DNA of 21,603 nt from CAYVBN01 sp964538565 (lineage in GTDB: Bacteria > Pseudomonadota > Alphaproteobacteria > Rhizobiales > Xanthobacteraceae), in NCBI GenBank assembly GCA_964538565.1, contig CAZIGW010000309.1, positions 1-21,603 of the forward strand. Direction: 5' to 3'. Every line of letters begins with the position of its first letter. The first letter of the stretch is position 1. Shown piece after piece: positions 5,705-13,492 of the stretch. The translations under genes were made by a program, and so were the position numbers. The notes under the pieces were generated by a model, which made no database searches, was not told the DNA's origin, and was given only the letters and a program-made list of their open reading frames with translations.

Positions 5705-8032
5705 TCACGCACCGCCGATGCGCGCGGTGAAGCCGAGGGTGAGTTGAGTGTCGCCGCCGTCCATCGCCTCGGCCGCCGCCACCGCCGTCATGTTGACGAC
5801 GCCACGTGCGGTGACCGAGGGCGTGAGAATGTGCGCCGGCTGCGCGGCGCCGACCAGAATGGGGCCGACCGGCAGCGCGTCCGCCAGGACGGTGATCATC
5901 TGGTAGGCGATGTTCGCGGCGTCGAGGTTGGGCATGATCAGCACGTTCGCCTCGCCGCGCAGGCGCGCGTGCGGGAAGACGCGATCGCGCAACAGGGGAT
6001 TGAGCGCGGCATCGCCGTGCATCTCCCCGTCCACCTCGAGCGCCGGATGGCTGGTGGCGAGGAGCTCGGTCGCGAGCCGCATCTTCCGCGCGGACTCCGT
6101 ATCGTAGCTGCCGAAATTGGAATGCGAGAGCAGCGCGATCTTCGGCGTGAGACCGAAGCGGCGCACGTGCGCGGCCGCCAGCACCGCGATCTCGGCGATT
6201 TCGCGCGCGCTCGGATCGGGACGCACCTGCGTGTCGGCCAGGAAATAGGTTCCCTTGGCGGTGATGACGAGCGACAGGGCGGCGAGGTCGCAGGCGTCGG
6301 GAGCGAGCCCGATGATGTCGCGGATATGGCGAAGGTGGCTCATGAAGCGGCCCTCGACCCCGCAGATCATGGCGTCCGCCTCCCCGCGCCGGACCGCCAG
6401 CGCCGCGATCACGGTCGCGTTGGTGCGCACCAATGTACGCGCGGCGTCCGGCGTGATGCCGCGGCGGCCGGCCGCCTGGACGTAGCTCTGCACGTACGCG
6501 CGGTAGCGCGGGTCGTCCTCCGGGTTGATCAGCTCGAACTCGCGGCCTGGGCGGACCGACAGGCCGTAGCGCGCCAGCCGCGCCTCGATCACGGCGGGAC
6601 GACCGACCAGGATGGGGCGCGCGATCCCCTCCTCGGTCACCACCTGGGTGGCGCGCAGGATGCGCTCGTCCTCGCCCTCCGCATAGACGACCCGCTTCGG
6701 CGCGGTCCTGGCGCGGGCGAACACCGGCTTCATCACGAAGCCCGAGCGGAACACGAAGCCGTTGAGCCGTTCCTGATACTGGTCGAAATCGGCGATCGGC
6801 CGCGTCGCGACGCCCGATGCCATCGCGGCGCTCGCGACCGCCGGCGCGATGCGCAGGATCAGGCGCGGGTCGAACGGGCTCGGGATGAGCGAACCCGAGC
6901 CGAAGGTGGGGGCTTCTCCGCCATAGGCGCGCGCGGCGACGTCGGAGGGCGCCTCGCGGGCGAGCGCGGCGATCGCCTCGACGGCGGCGCGCTTCATCTC
7001 CTCGTTGATCGTGGTGGCGCCGACGTCGAGCGCGCCACGGAAGATGTAGGGGAAGCAGAGGACGTTGTTGACCTGGTTGGGATAGTCGGATCGTCCGGTG
7101 CAGATCATCGCGTCCGGGCGCGCCTTCAGCGCCTCCTCCGGCATGATCTCCGGATACGGATTGGCGAGCGCCATGACGAGCGGCCGCTCGGCCATGCGGG
7201 TGATCATCTCGGGCTTGAGCACGCCCGGGGCGGACAGGCCGAGGAAGATGTCGGCGCCGTCGATGATCTCGCCGAGCGTGCGCTTGTCCGTCTTCTGCGC
7301 GTAGACGGACTTCCAACGGTCCATCAGCGCGGTACGGCCCTGGTAGACGACGCCCTCGATGTCGGTGACCCAGATGTTCTCGCGCCTGGCGCCGAGCGCC
7401 ACCAGGAGATTGAGACAGGCGAGCGCGGCGGCGCCGGCGCCCGAGGTGACGATCTTCACCGTCTCGATGCGCTTCTTGGTGAGATGCAGCGCGTTACGCA
7501 CCGCGGCGGCCACGATGATGGCGGTCCCGTGCTGATCGTCGTGGAACACCGGGATCTTCATGCGCTCCTTGAGCTTCGTCTCGACCTCGAAGCACTCCGG
7601 TGCCTTGATGTCCTCCAGGTTGATGCCGCCGAACGTCGGCTCGAGCGCGGCCACGATCTCGACCAGGCGGTCCGGCTCGGAGGCGGCGAGCTCGATGTCG
7701 AACACGTCGATTCCCGCGAATTTCTTGAACAGGACGGCCTTGCCCTCCATCACGGGCTTGCTGGCGAGCGGCCCGATGTTGCCGAGGCCGAGCACGGCGC
7801 TGCCGTTGGTGACGACTGCGACCAGGTTGGAACGGGTGGTCAGCTGCGCGGCTTCGAGCGGATCGGCGACGATCGCCTGACAGGCGGCGGCGACGCCTGG
7901 CGTATAAGCGAGCGCGAGATCGCGCTGGTTGCCGAGCGGCTTGGTCGCCGCGACCTCGAGCTTCCCGGGCTTCGGCGAACGGTGATAGACGAGCGCGCCG
8001 GTGCGCAGGTCGTCGGAGAGGTTGGATGTCAC
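5705..8032 (-). CDS. maeB: NADP-dependent malic enzyme with C-terminal phosphotransacetylase-like domain
   Basis: Oxidatively decarboxylates malate to pyruvate and CO2, supplying NADPH and pyruvate. The 775-residue length fits the hybrid bacterial MaeB type. The malic part (about 1-430) shows LAYTPGVAAAC (41-51), NGSAVLGLGNIGP (76-88), a metal-site region INLEDIKAPECF (137-148) and FHDDQHGT (163-170), and a nucleotide-binding VTSGAGAAALACL (195-207). The C-terminal part (about 445-775) is phosphotransacetylase-like, containing CGVEGRF (557-563), FLADTQVRPDP (597-607), LSHSNFGS (635-642) and MPNLDAANIAYQM (700-712). In rhizobial and enterobacterial relatives this domain mediates acetyl-CoA control and oligomerisation and is usually not catalytic. 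GTG 8032 is preferred because GGGAGG ends 5 nt before it and the protein then starts V-T-S-N-L-S-D-D-L as in relatives. ATG 8062, ten codons upstream, is an alternative. Confidence 0.93.
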   Translation of the reverse strand: MTSNLSDDLRTGALVYHRSPKPGKLEVAATKPLGNQRDLALAYTPGVAAACQAIVADPLEAAQLTTRSNLVAVVTNGSAVLGLGNIGPLASKPVMEGKAVLFKKFAGIDVFDIELAASEPDRLVEIVAALEPTFGGINLEDIKAPECFEVETKLKERMKIPVFHDDQHGTAIIVAAAVRNALHLTKKRIETVKIVTSGAGAAALACLNLLVALGARRENIWVTDIEGVVYQGRTALMDRWKSVYAQKTDKRTLGEIIDGADIFLGLSAPGVLKPEMITRMAERPLVMALANPYPEIMPEEALKARPDAMICTGRSDYPNQVNNVLCFPYIFRGALDVGATTINEEMKRAAVEAIAALAREAPSDVAARAYGGEAPTFGSGSLIPSPFDPRLILRIAPAVASAAMASGVATRPIADFDQYQERLNGFVFRSGFVMKPVFARARTAPKRVVYAEGEDERILRATQVVTEEGIARPILVGRPAVIEARLARYGLSVRPGREFELINPEDDPRYRAYVQSYVQAAGRRGITPDAARTLVRTNATVIAALAVRRGEADAMICGVEGRFMSHLRHIRDIIGLAPDACDLAALSLVITAKGTYFLADTQVRPDPSAREIAEIAVLAAAHVRRFGLTPKIALLSHSNFGSYDTESARKMRLATELLATSHPALEVDGEMHGDAALNPLLRDRVFPHARLRGEANVLIMPNLDAANIAYQMITVLADALPVGPILVGAAQPAHILTPSVTARGVVNMTAVAAAEAMDGGDTQLTLGFTARIGGA

Positions 8033-8144
8033 GGGCGCCTCCCGTTGCCGGCCTGCAGTCATTGAACCTCGTCTCCATGGCACGGGCGGAATCGGACTCG
8101 TTCGCCCGCGCGATATTGTGTCAAAAGTTCTTAATTCGCGGCAC

Positions 8145-8180
8145 GGCCGGACGCAAAACCGGTATTCGTTTTTGCCGGCC
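8145..8180. other. imperfect 36-nt stem-loop between aspS and maeB
   Basis: GGCCGG (8145-8150) and CCGGCC (8175-8180) close a structure with a second inner stem, CAAAACC against GTTTTTG with one mismatch. It lies in the 264-bp gap between aspS and maeB, both on the minus strand, about 115 bp after the aspS stop. It could end the aspS transcript or belong to the maeB control region; no T-tract follows it. Nearer maeB, a TTGACA hexamer (8124-8119, minus) is seen without a good -10. Confidence 0.3.
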
Positions 8181-8198
8181 TCGGCGCGGGACCGCCAA

Positions 8199-8228
8199 TG
8201 TCGCACCGGCCCATATCGCACCGGCACA
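8199..8228. repeat. two-copy 15-bp tandem repeat
   Basis: TGTCGCACCGGCCCA (8199-8213) is followed directly by TATCGCACCGGCACA (8214-8228), 13 of 15 bases identical. It sits upstream of the maeB promoter region. The spacing of 1.5 helical turns would place the two copies on opposite faces of the DNA. It is either a small operator or chance. Confidence 0.4.
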
Positions 8229-8296
8229 CGTCGGGCAGCCGCGGCGGTCCGAGCCGCATTCCGCGCTCATGAAGGTGGGCGTCGCAATCGCATGAA

Positions 8297-10108
8297 CTAG
8301 CCGCGCTCGTCGCCCTTGGCCGGAAGGGCGAGGCGGATATGGAGTTCGCGCAACTGCTTGGGTGTGACCTCCGAGGGTGCGCCCATCAGCAGGTCCTCGG
8401 CGCGCTGGTTCATCGGGAACAGCACCACCTCGCGCAGGTTCTCCTCGCCGCACAGCAGCATGACGATGCGATCGACACCTGGCGCGATGCCGCCGTGCGG
8501 CGGCGCGCCGAGCGAGAGCGCGTGCAGCATGCCGCCGAACTTCGCCTCGAGCACGTCCTCGCTGTAGCCGGCGATCGCGAACGCCTTCTTCATCACGTCG
8601 GGGCGGTGATTGCGGATGGCACCCGACGACAGCTCGACGCCATTGCAGACGATGTCGTACTGGATCGCCTTGATGCCGAGGATCCTGTCCTGGTCGGCCG
8701 GGTCGAGCCGCAGGAATTCCTCGACCGGATAGTTCGGCATCGAGAACGGATTGTGGGAGAAGTCGATCTTCTTCTCCTCCTCGTTCCATTCGTACATCGG
8801 AAAGTCGACGATCCAGCAGAACGCGAAGCGGTCCTTGGCGACGAGCCCGAGCTCCTCGCCGATCCGGGTGCGCGCAGGGCCGGCGAACTTGACGAACTCG
8901 CGCGGCTTGCCCGCGACGAAGAAGACGGCGTCGCCGGTGCCGACGCCGAGCCGCGTGCGGATCCCCTCGGTGCGCTCCGGCCCGATGTTCTTGGCGAGCG
9001 GGCCGGCCCCGCCCTCCTCGCCTTCGCGCCAGAAGATATAGCCGAGACCAGGCTGGCCCTCGCCCTTGGCCCATTCGTTCATGCGATCGCAGAACGCGCG
9101 GTTGCCGCCCTTCGGCGCCGGAATGGCCCAGACTTCGACCGCCGGATCGGCGGCGATCAGGTTCGCGAACACCTTGAAGCCCGAGCCGCGGAAGAAGTCG
9201 GTGACGTCCTGCATCTCGAGCGGGTTGCGCAGGTCCGGCTTGTCGGTGCCGTAGCGGCGCAGCGCGTCCGCGTAGGGAATGCGCGGAAACGCCTGCGTGA
9301 CCGGCTTGCCGTCGCCGAACTCCTCGAACACGCCGCGCAGCACCGGCTCGACCGCGGCGAACACGTCGTCCTGCGTGACGAAGCTCATCTCGATGTCGAG
9401 CTGGTAGAACTCGCCGGGGCTGCGATCGGCGCGCGCGTCCTCGTCGCGGAAGCAGGGCGCGATCTGGAAATAGCGATCGAAGCCCGACACCATGATGAGC
9501 TGCTTGAACTGCTGCGGGGCCTGCGGCAGCGCGTAGAATTTTCCCGGATGCAGCCGCGAGGGCACCAGAAAATCGCGCGCGCCCTCCGGCGAGGATGCCG
9601 TGAGGATCGGCGTCTGGAATTCGAAGAAGCCCTGCTCCTTCATGCGCCGGCGCAGCGCGTCGATGATCGCTCCGCGCTTCATGATGTTGCGGTGCAGACG
9701 CTCACGCCGCAGGTCGAGGAAGCGGTACTTGAGGCGGATCTCCTCGGGATACTCCTGGTCCCCGAACACCGGCATCGGCAGCTCGGCCGCCGGCCCGAGC
9801 ACCTCGATCGCGGTGACGAAGACCTCGACCTGGCCGGTCGGCAGCTCGGGGTTCTCCGTCCCTTCCGGCCGCTTGCGCACCGTCCCGTCGATCCGCACCA
9901 CCCATTCCGAACGCAGCTTCTCGGCGTCCTTGAAGGCCGGGCTGTCCGGGTCGGCGACGACCTGGGTCAGACCGTAGTGGTCGCGCAGGTCGACGAACAG
10001 GAGCCCCCCGTGGTCGCGAATGCGATGGCACCAGCCGGACAGCCGGACGGTCTTGCCGATGTCGCTCTCGCGGAGCGCGCCGCAGGTGTGGGTGCGGTAG
10101 CGATGCAT
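8297..10108 (-). CDS. aspS: aspartate--tRNA ligase (likely non-discriminating, Asp/Asn)
   Basis: Class II aminoacyl-tRNA synthetase charging tRNA with aspartate; 603 residues, the normal bacterial length. Order of parts: N-terminal OB-fold anticodon-binding domain (about 1-110); catalytic core with YRFLDLRRERL, SPEGARDFLVPSR, FYALPQAPQQFKQLLM-type block and motif 2 (FRDEDARADR); GAD insertion domain in the middle; and motif 3 (GGIAPGVDRIVMLL) near the C terminus. In the anticodon domain His33 (WCHRIRDH) and Gly83 (RPEGTEN) fall where Pseudomonas non-discriminating AspRS has His31 and Gly81; E. coli has Leu30 at the first site. The enzyme therefore probably also makes Asp-tRNA-Asn, corrected by GatCAB. 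ATG 10108 gives the standard start MHRYRTHTCG. The gene stands alone, divergent from the ThDP enzyme. Confidence 0.96.
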   Translation of the reverse strand: MHRYRTHTCGALRESDIGKTVRLSGWCHRIRDHGGLLFVDLRDHYGLTQVVADPDSPAFKDAEKLRSEWVVRIDGTVRKRPEGTENPELPTGQVEVFVTAIEVLGPAAELPMPVFGDQEYPEEIRLKYRFLDLRRERLHRNIMKRGAIIDALRRRMKEQGFFEFQTPILTASSPEGARDFLVPSRLHPGKFYALPQAPQQFKQLIMVSGFDRYFQIAPCFRDEDARADRSPGEFYQLDIEMSFVTQDDVFAAVEPVLRGVFEEFGDGKPVTQAFPRIPYADALRRYGTDKPDLRNPLEMQDVTDFFRGSGFKVFANLIAADPAVEVWAIPAPKGGNRAFCDRMNEWAKGEGQPGLGYIFWREGEEGGAGPLAKNIGPERTEGIRTRLGVGTGDAVFFVAGKPREFVKFAGPARTRIGEELGLVAKDRFAFCWIVDFPMYEWNEEEKKIDFSHNPFSMPNYPVEEFLRLDPADQDRILGIKAIQYDIVCNGVELSSGAIRNHRPDVMKKAFAIAGYSEDVLEAKFGGMLHALSLGAPPHGGIAPGVDRIVMLLCGEENLREVVLFPMNQRAEDLLMGAPSEVTPKQLRELHIRLALPAKGDERG

Positions 10109-10127
10109 GCCTCGGGCCCTGGGGAAT

Positions 10128-10145
10128 GCGGGCACGAACGCCCGC
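10128..10145 (-). other. hairpin in aspS leader
   Basis: GCGGGC (10128-10133) and GCCCGC (10140-10145) form a perfect 6-bp stem with a 6-nt loop, ending 19 nt before the aspS start codon. It could affect ribosome access. It is short enough to arise by chance in GC-rich DNA. Confidence 0.25.
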
Positions 10146-10156
10146 AGGAGGCCCGG

Positions 10157-10185
10157 ACCAACACATGCGCCACCCGGTTTGTCAA
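10157..10185 (-). promoter_or_regulatory. candidate aspS promoter
   Basis: A perfect TTGACA on the minus strand (10185-10180), preceded by C as often seen in alphaproteobacterial promoters, with a 17-bp spacer to GTTGGT (10162-10157). The -10 hexamer is poor by E. coli standards, though -10 elements are weakly conserved in this group. It lies 50-77 bp upstream of the aspS ATG in the 173-bp divergent region. Confidence 0.35.
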
Positions 10186-10281
10186 GGCGACGGCCGGCGG
10201 CCTGTTCCGTGCTGTACTCCGGAGTCGACAGGCCGGCTCCGATCTGCACATTCGATTCGGTCCAGAGACGAGCGCCAGCCG

Positions 10282-11958
10282 ATGAGAATGACCACCGCCG
10301 AGGCGACCGTCGCGGCGCTGCGCGCGCACGCGATCGACTGCGTCTATGCCCTGCCGGGCGTGCACAACGACGCCCTGTTCGACGCGCTGTACGGGGCCTC
10401 CACTGACATCCGCACGGTCCACACGCGCCATGAGCAGGGCGCCGCCTACATGGCGCTCGGAGCCGCTCTGGCGACCGGACGGCCGCAGGTCTACGCGGTC
10501 GTGCCCGGGCCGGGCCTGCTCAATTCCGCCGCGGCGCTGCTTACGGCCTATTCGATGAACGCGCCGGTGCTGGCGCTGGTCGGGCAGATTCCGCAGGCCA
10601 ACATCGGCCGCGGCTTCGGGCATCTGCACGAAATTCGCGACCAGGCCGGCATCCTCGCGCGCCTCGTCGACTTCTCCGCCCGCATCGGCACGCCCGCAGA
10701 GGCGCCGCGGATCGTCGCCGAGGCCATTCGCGCCATGCGTACCGGCCGCCCCGGTCCGGCGGCGATCGAATGCGCCATCGACGTGTGGGGCATGACCGAC
10801 GCGGTCGTGGCCTGTCCGCCCCTGCCAATCGCCGGGCCGGAGCTCGACGAGACGGCCTTGCGTGGGGCCGCGCGGAGGCTCGGCGCCGCGCGCCGCCCGA
10901 TGATCGTCTGCGGCGGCGGCGCACAGGACGCGGCGGCGGAAGTCACCGAACTCGCCCATCTGCTGCAGGCGCCGGTACTCGGCTATCGGCGCGGACGCGG
11001 CGTGCTCGACAGCCGCGACCCGCTGAGCGTCACGCTGCCGCTCGGGCGCGAGCTGTGGGGCGAGGCCGACGTGGTTCTGGCGGTCGGCACGCGGCTGCGC
11101 ACCGCGCAGGCCGAATGGGGCACTGACGACGATCTCGTCGTCTGGGTCAACGCCGACGCCGAGGAACCGGGACGCCATCGTGCGCCGGCCGAGGCGCTCG
11201 TCGGCAATGCCGCGCCGATCCTGCGCCGCCTGATCGAGTTACTGCCGGCCCGCAACCGCAAGCGCCCCGACCGGACCGGGGAGATGCGGCGGCGCCAGGC
11301 GGCCTGGCGCGAGCGGCTCGCCAGGCTCTCCCCGCAGATCGCGTTTCTCGACGCCATCCGGGCCGAGCTGCCGGAGGACGGCATCTTCGTCGACGAGGTG
11401 ACGCAGGTCGGGTTTGCGGCGCGGCTTGCCTTTCCGGTGTACCGGCCACGCACCTTTCTCTCGCCCGGCTACCAGGACAATCTCGGCTGGGGCTATGCGA
11501 CGGCGCTCGGCGCGCAGCACGCCCGCCCGGACGTGCCGGTTATCTCGATCAACGGCGACGGCGGGTTTCTCTACACCGCGAACGAACTGGCGACCGCCAT
11601 GCACCACCGCATTCCGCTCGTCGGCGTCGTGTTCCGCGACGATGCGTTCGGCAACGTACGGCGGATCCAGGAAACCGCCTATGGCAACCGGCTGATCGCC
11701 TGCGCGCTTTCCAATCCCGACTTCGTGCGCTGGGCGGAAAGCTTCGGGGCGGCGGCGGAGCGGGCCAATTCGCCGCAGGCGCTGCGCGCCGCCCTGCGGC
11801 GCGCGTTCGCCCGGCGCGACGGCCCGAGCATCATCGAGGTGCCGGTCGGAGCGATGCCCTCGCCGTGGGAATTCATCCAGATGCCGCGCGTGCGCGGAAA
11901 GCGGCCGGGAGCGGCCGATGACTCGGCCTGCCCCGACCGCAGTGCAAATTGGCCCTGA
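10282..11958 (+). CDS. thiamine diphosphate-dependent enzyme, acetolactate synthase-like, uncharacterised
   Basis: A 558-residue protein with the three-domain plan of the acetolactate synthase/decarboxylase superfamily: N-terminal pyrimidine-binding domain (1-170) with the activating Glu51 in RHEQGAAYMALG; central domain (about 185-320) with VCGGGAQDA (209-217) and VLAVGTRLR (265-273); C-terminal diphosphate-binding domain (350-535) with NGDGGFLYTANELATA (424-439). The Mg-ThDP motif is altered: where AHAS has N-N after GDG, this protein has Arg452-Asp453, so Asp replaces the usual Asn ligand. It lacks obvious features fixing the substrate, and no acetolactate synthase small subunit or pathway partner is adjacent. 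It is probably a soluble 2-keto acid lyase or decarboxylase of unknown substrate. ATG 10282 gives MRMTTAEATVAAL; ATG 10288 is equally possible. It is divergent from aspS. Confidence 0.85.
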   Translation: MRMTTAEATVAALRAHAIDCVYALPGVHNDALFDALYGASTDIRTVHTRHEQGAAYMALGAALATGRPQVYAVVPGPGLLNSAAALLTAYSMNAPVLALVGQIPQANIGRGFGHLHEIRDQAGILARLVDFSARIGTPAEAPRIVAEAIRAMRTGRPGPAAIECAIDVWGMTDAVVACPPLPIAGPELDETALRGAARRLGAARRPMIVCGGGAQDAAAEVTELAHLLQAPVLGYRRGRGVLDSRDPLSVTLPLGRELWGEADVVLAVGTRLRTAQAEWGTDDDLVVWVNADAEEPGRHRAPAEALVGNAAPILRRLIELLPARNRKRPDRTGEMRRRQAAWRERLARLSPQIAFLDAIRAELPEDGIFVDEVTQVGFAARLAFPVYRPRTFLSPGYQDNLGWGYATALGAQHARPDVPVISINGDGGFLYTANELATAMHHRIPLVGVVFRDDAFGNVRRIQETAYGNRLIACALSNPDFVRWAESFGAAAERANSPQALRAALRRAFARRDGPSIIEVPVGAMPSPWEFIQMPRVRGKRPGAADDSACPDRSANWP

Positions 11959-12036
11959 GCAATTATATGTTTCAAAACCGTATTTGTTTCGGGTAGGACC
12001 GGAACGGGCCGCAGGCTCCTGGCGGCGCGACGGCAT

Positions 12037-12065
12037 GGTCCGGGCCCGAGGCTGATCCTCGGACC
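12037..12065 (+). terminator. two competing stem-loops after the ThDP gene
   Basis: CCGAGG (12046-12051) pairs with CCTCGG (12057-12062) around 5 nt. GGTCCG (12037-12042) can instead pair with CGGACC (12060-12065). The stems share bases 12060-12062 and so exclude each other. No T-tract follows. The 197-bp gap also has an AT-rich patch (about 11960-12000) without a clear promoter pair. Confidence 0.25.
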
Positions 12066-12155
12066 GCGTGCAAAGAGAGAACCACCAAGCAGAGCAACCG
12101 GTCATTTCAAGCGAACCAACGTCCCGAATTGTCGACTACAGTCCCAGACCTACGC

Positions 12156-13304
12156 ATGGAACTCATCACCACGACGCAGGATCTCGCCGCCGCATGTGAG
12201 CGGCTTGCGCGCCATCCCTTCGTGACCGTCGATACCGAGTTCCTGCGCGAAACCACCTACTATCCGCTGCTCTGCGTGGCGCAGATCGCAAGTCCCGACG
12301 AGGCGGTCGTCGTCGACGCGCTGGCCGACGGGATCGATCTCGGCCCCCTGTGCGCCCTCATGGCGAACGAGCGCGTGCTGAAGGTCTTCCACGCGGCACG
12401 GCAGGACATCGAGATCGTCTGGCACCGCGCCAAGCTCATTCCGCATCCCGTGTTCGACACCCAGGTCGCCGCCATGGTGCTTGGGTACGGCGATTCGATC
12501 TCCTACGATCAGCTCGTTCAGCGCATCACGGGCGATGCGCTCGACAAGTCGCATCGCTTCACCGACTGGTCGCGCCGGCCCCTGACGCCGGCGCAGATCG
12601 CCTATGCGGTGTCGGACGTGACCCACCTGCGGCAGGTCTATCTGGCGCTGGCCGCCGACCTGGAGAAGCGCGGCCGCGCCGACTGGGTCTTCGAGGAGAT
12701 GAAGATCCTCACCTCACCCGACACCTATCGGGGCGACCCGGAGAGCGCCTGGGAGCGGCTGAAGACGCGGGTGCGCAAGCCGAAGGAACTCGCGGTGCTG
12801 ATGGAGGTGGCAGCCTGGCGCGAGCGCGAGGCGCAGGCCCGCGACGTGCCGCGCTCGCGCGTGCTCAAGGACGACGCCGTCGGCGACATCGCGGTGCAGG
12901 CGCCGACCACGGTCGAGCGGCTCGCGGGCCTGCGTTCCCTGCCCAAGGGATTCGAGCGCTCCAAGTGGGGACAGGACATCCTGGAAGCGGTCAAGCGCGG
13001 GCTCAGCCGAGATCCCAAGACCCTGCCGCGGCTCGACCGACACCGCCACGTGCCGAACGGCGGCGCCACCGTCGAGCTGCTCAAGGTGCTGCTGCGCATG
13101 ACCTCGGAGATGCACGGCGTCGCCGCCAAGGTCATCGCCACCGTCGACGACCTCGAGCGCATCGCCGCCGACGACGCGGCCGACGTTCCGGCCCTCAAGG
13201 GCTGGCGGCGCGAAATGTTCGGCGAACGGGCGATCGCCCTCAAGCACGGCAAGCTGGCGCTCGCCATCGAGAAGGGCCGTGTCGCCGCGGTGGAGCGGAA
13301 CTGA
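12156..13304 (+). CDS. rnd: ribonuclease D
   Basis: 3'-5' exoribonuclease that trims structured RNA ends such as tRNA precursors, in the cytosol. With ATG 12156 the protein has 382 residues, normal for the family. The DEDDy catalytic set is complete: Asp26 and Glu28 (VDTEFLRET), Asp84 (FHAARQDIEIVWH), and Tyr150 with Asp154 (YAVSDVTHLRQVY). The FDTQVAAMVLGYG block (100-112) and the DKSHRFTDWSRRPLT block (130-144) are typical. An HRDC-type helical domain follows at about 205-290 (LAVLMEVAAWREREAQ). A TTG nine codons upstream (12129) is in frame, but the family normally begins with M-x-L-I-T-T-T, so ATG was chosen; neither has a clear ribosome site. The gene converges on ppx. Confidence 0.93.
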   Translation: MELITTTQDLAAACERLARHPFVTVDTEFLRETTYYPLLCVAQIASPDEAVVVDALADGIDLGPLCALMANERVLKVFHAARQDIEIVWHRAKLIPHPVFDTQVAAMVLGYGDSISYDQLVQRITGDALDKSHRFTDWSRRPLTPAQIAYAVSDVTHLRQVYLALAADLEKRGRADWVFEEMKILTSPDTYRGDPESAWERLKTRVRKPKELAVLMEVAAWREREAQARDVPRSRVLKDDAVGDIAVQAPTTVERLAGLRSLPKGFERSKWGQDILEAVKRGLSRDPKTLPRLDRHRHVPNGGATVELLKVLLRMTSEMHGVAAKVIATVDDLERIAADDAADVPALKGWRREMFGERAIALKHGKLALAIEKGRVAAVERN

Positions 13305-13345
13305 GCGGGGTCAATCTCCGGCCTCGGGTCCCGGACGCACCGCAG

Positions 13346-13372
13346 CGCGCAGTTTTTTTGCGCGATCTGCGC
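13346..13372 (+). terminator. stem-loop with T7 tract after rnd
   Basis: CGCGCA (13346-13351) and TGCGCG (13359-13364) flank a run of seven T residues (13353-13359). A longer pairing, GCGCAG (13347-13352) with CTGCGC (13367-13372), is also possible. It lies about 40 bp after the rnd stop. The T-run is inside the loop rather than after a stem, so it is not a textbook terminator, but it is the only T-tract in this convergent gap. Confidence 0.3.
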
Positions 13373-13457
13373 CGGCTTCATTGCGGGCGGTGCGGCGCGG
13401 AACCGGGACCGAAAGGTGGACAGCGCTCAAGGACTTCGTACAGCGCGTCCAGGGAAC

Positions 13458-13474
13458 GCAGCCGATGAGGCTGC
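13458..13474 (-). terminator. hairpin after ppx
   Basis: GCAGCC (13458-13463) and GGCTGC (13469-13474) form a perfect 6-bp stem with a 5-nt loop, starting 18 bp after the ppx stop on the minus strand. No T-tract follows. It is a plausible end of the ppk-ppx transcript. Confidence 0.3.
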
Positions 13475-13492
13475 CAGCAAGCGCGGTGGAGG

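Noticed and set aside
5576..8065. An 829-codon open frame on the plus strand opposite maeB
   Set aside because: Same effect: composition typical of an antisense shadow, no domain, no ribosome site, and it covers a complete malic enzyme gene.
8119..8124. TTGACA as a firm maeB promoter
   Set aside because: No acceptable -10 hexamer at 16-18 bp, so it is only mentioned in the neighbouring entry and not called as a feature.
8339..10285. A 648-codon open frame opposite aspS
   Set aside because: Antisense shadow of a full-length aminoacyl-tRNA synthetase; low-complexity Arg/Glu/His/Leu translation.
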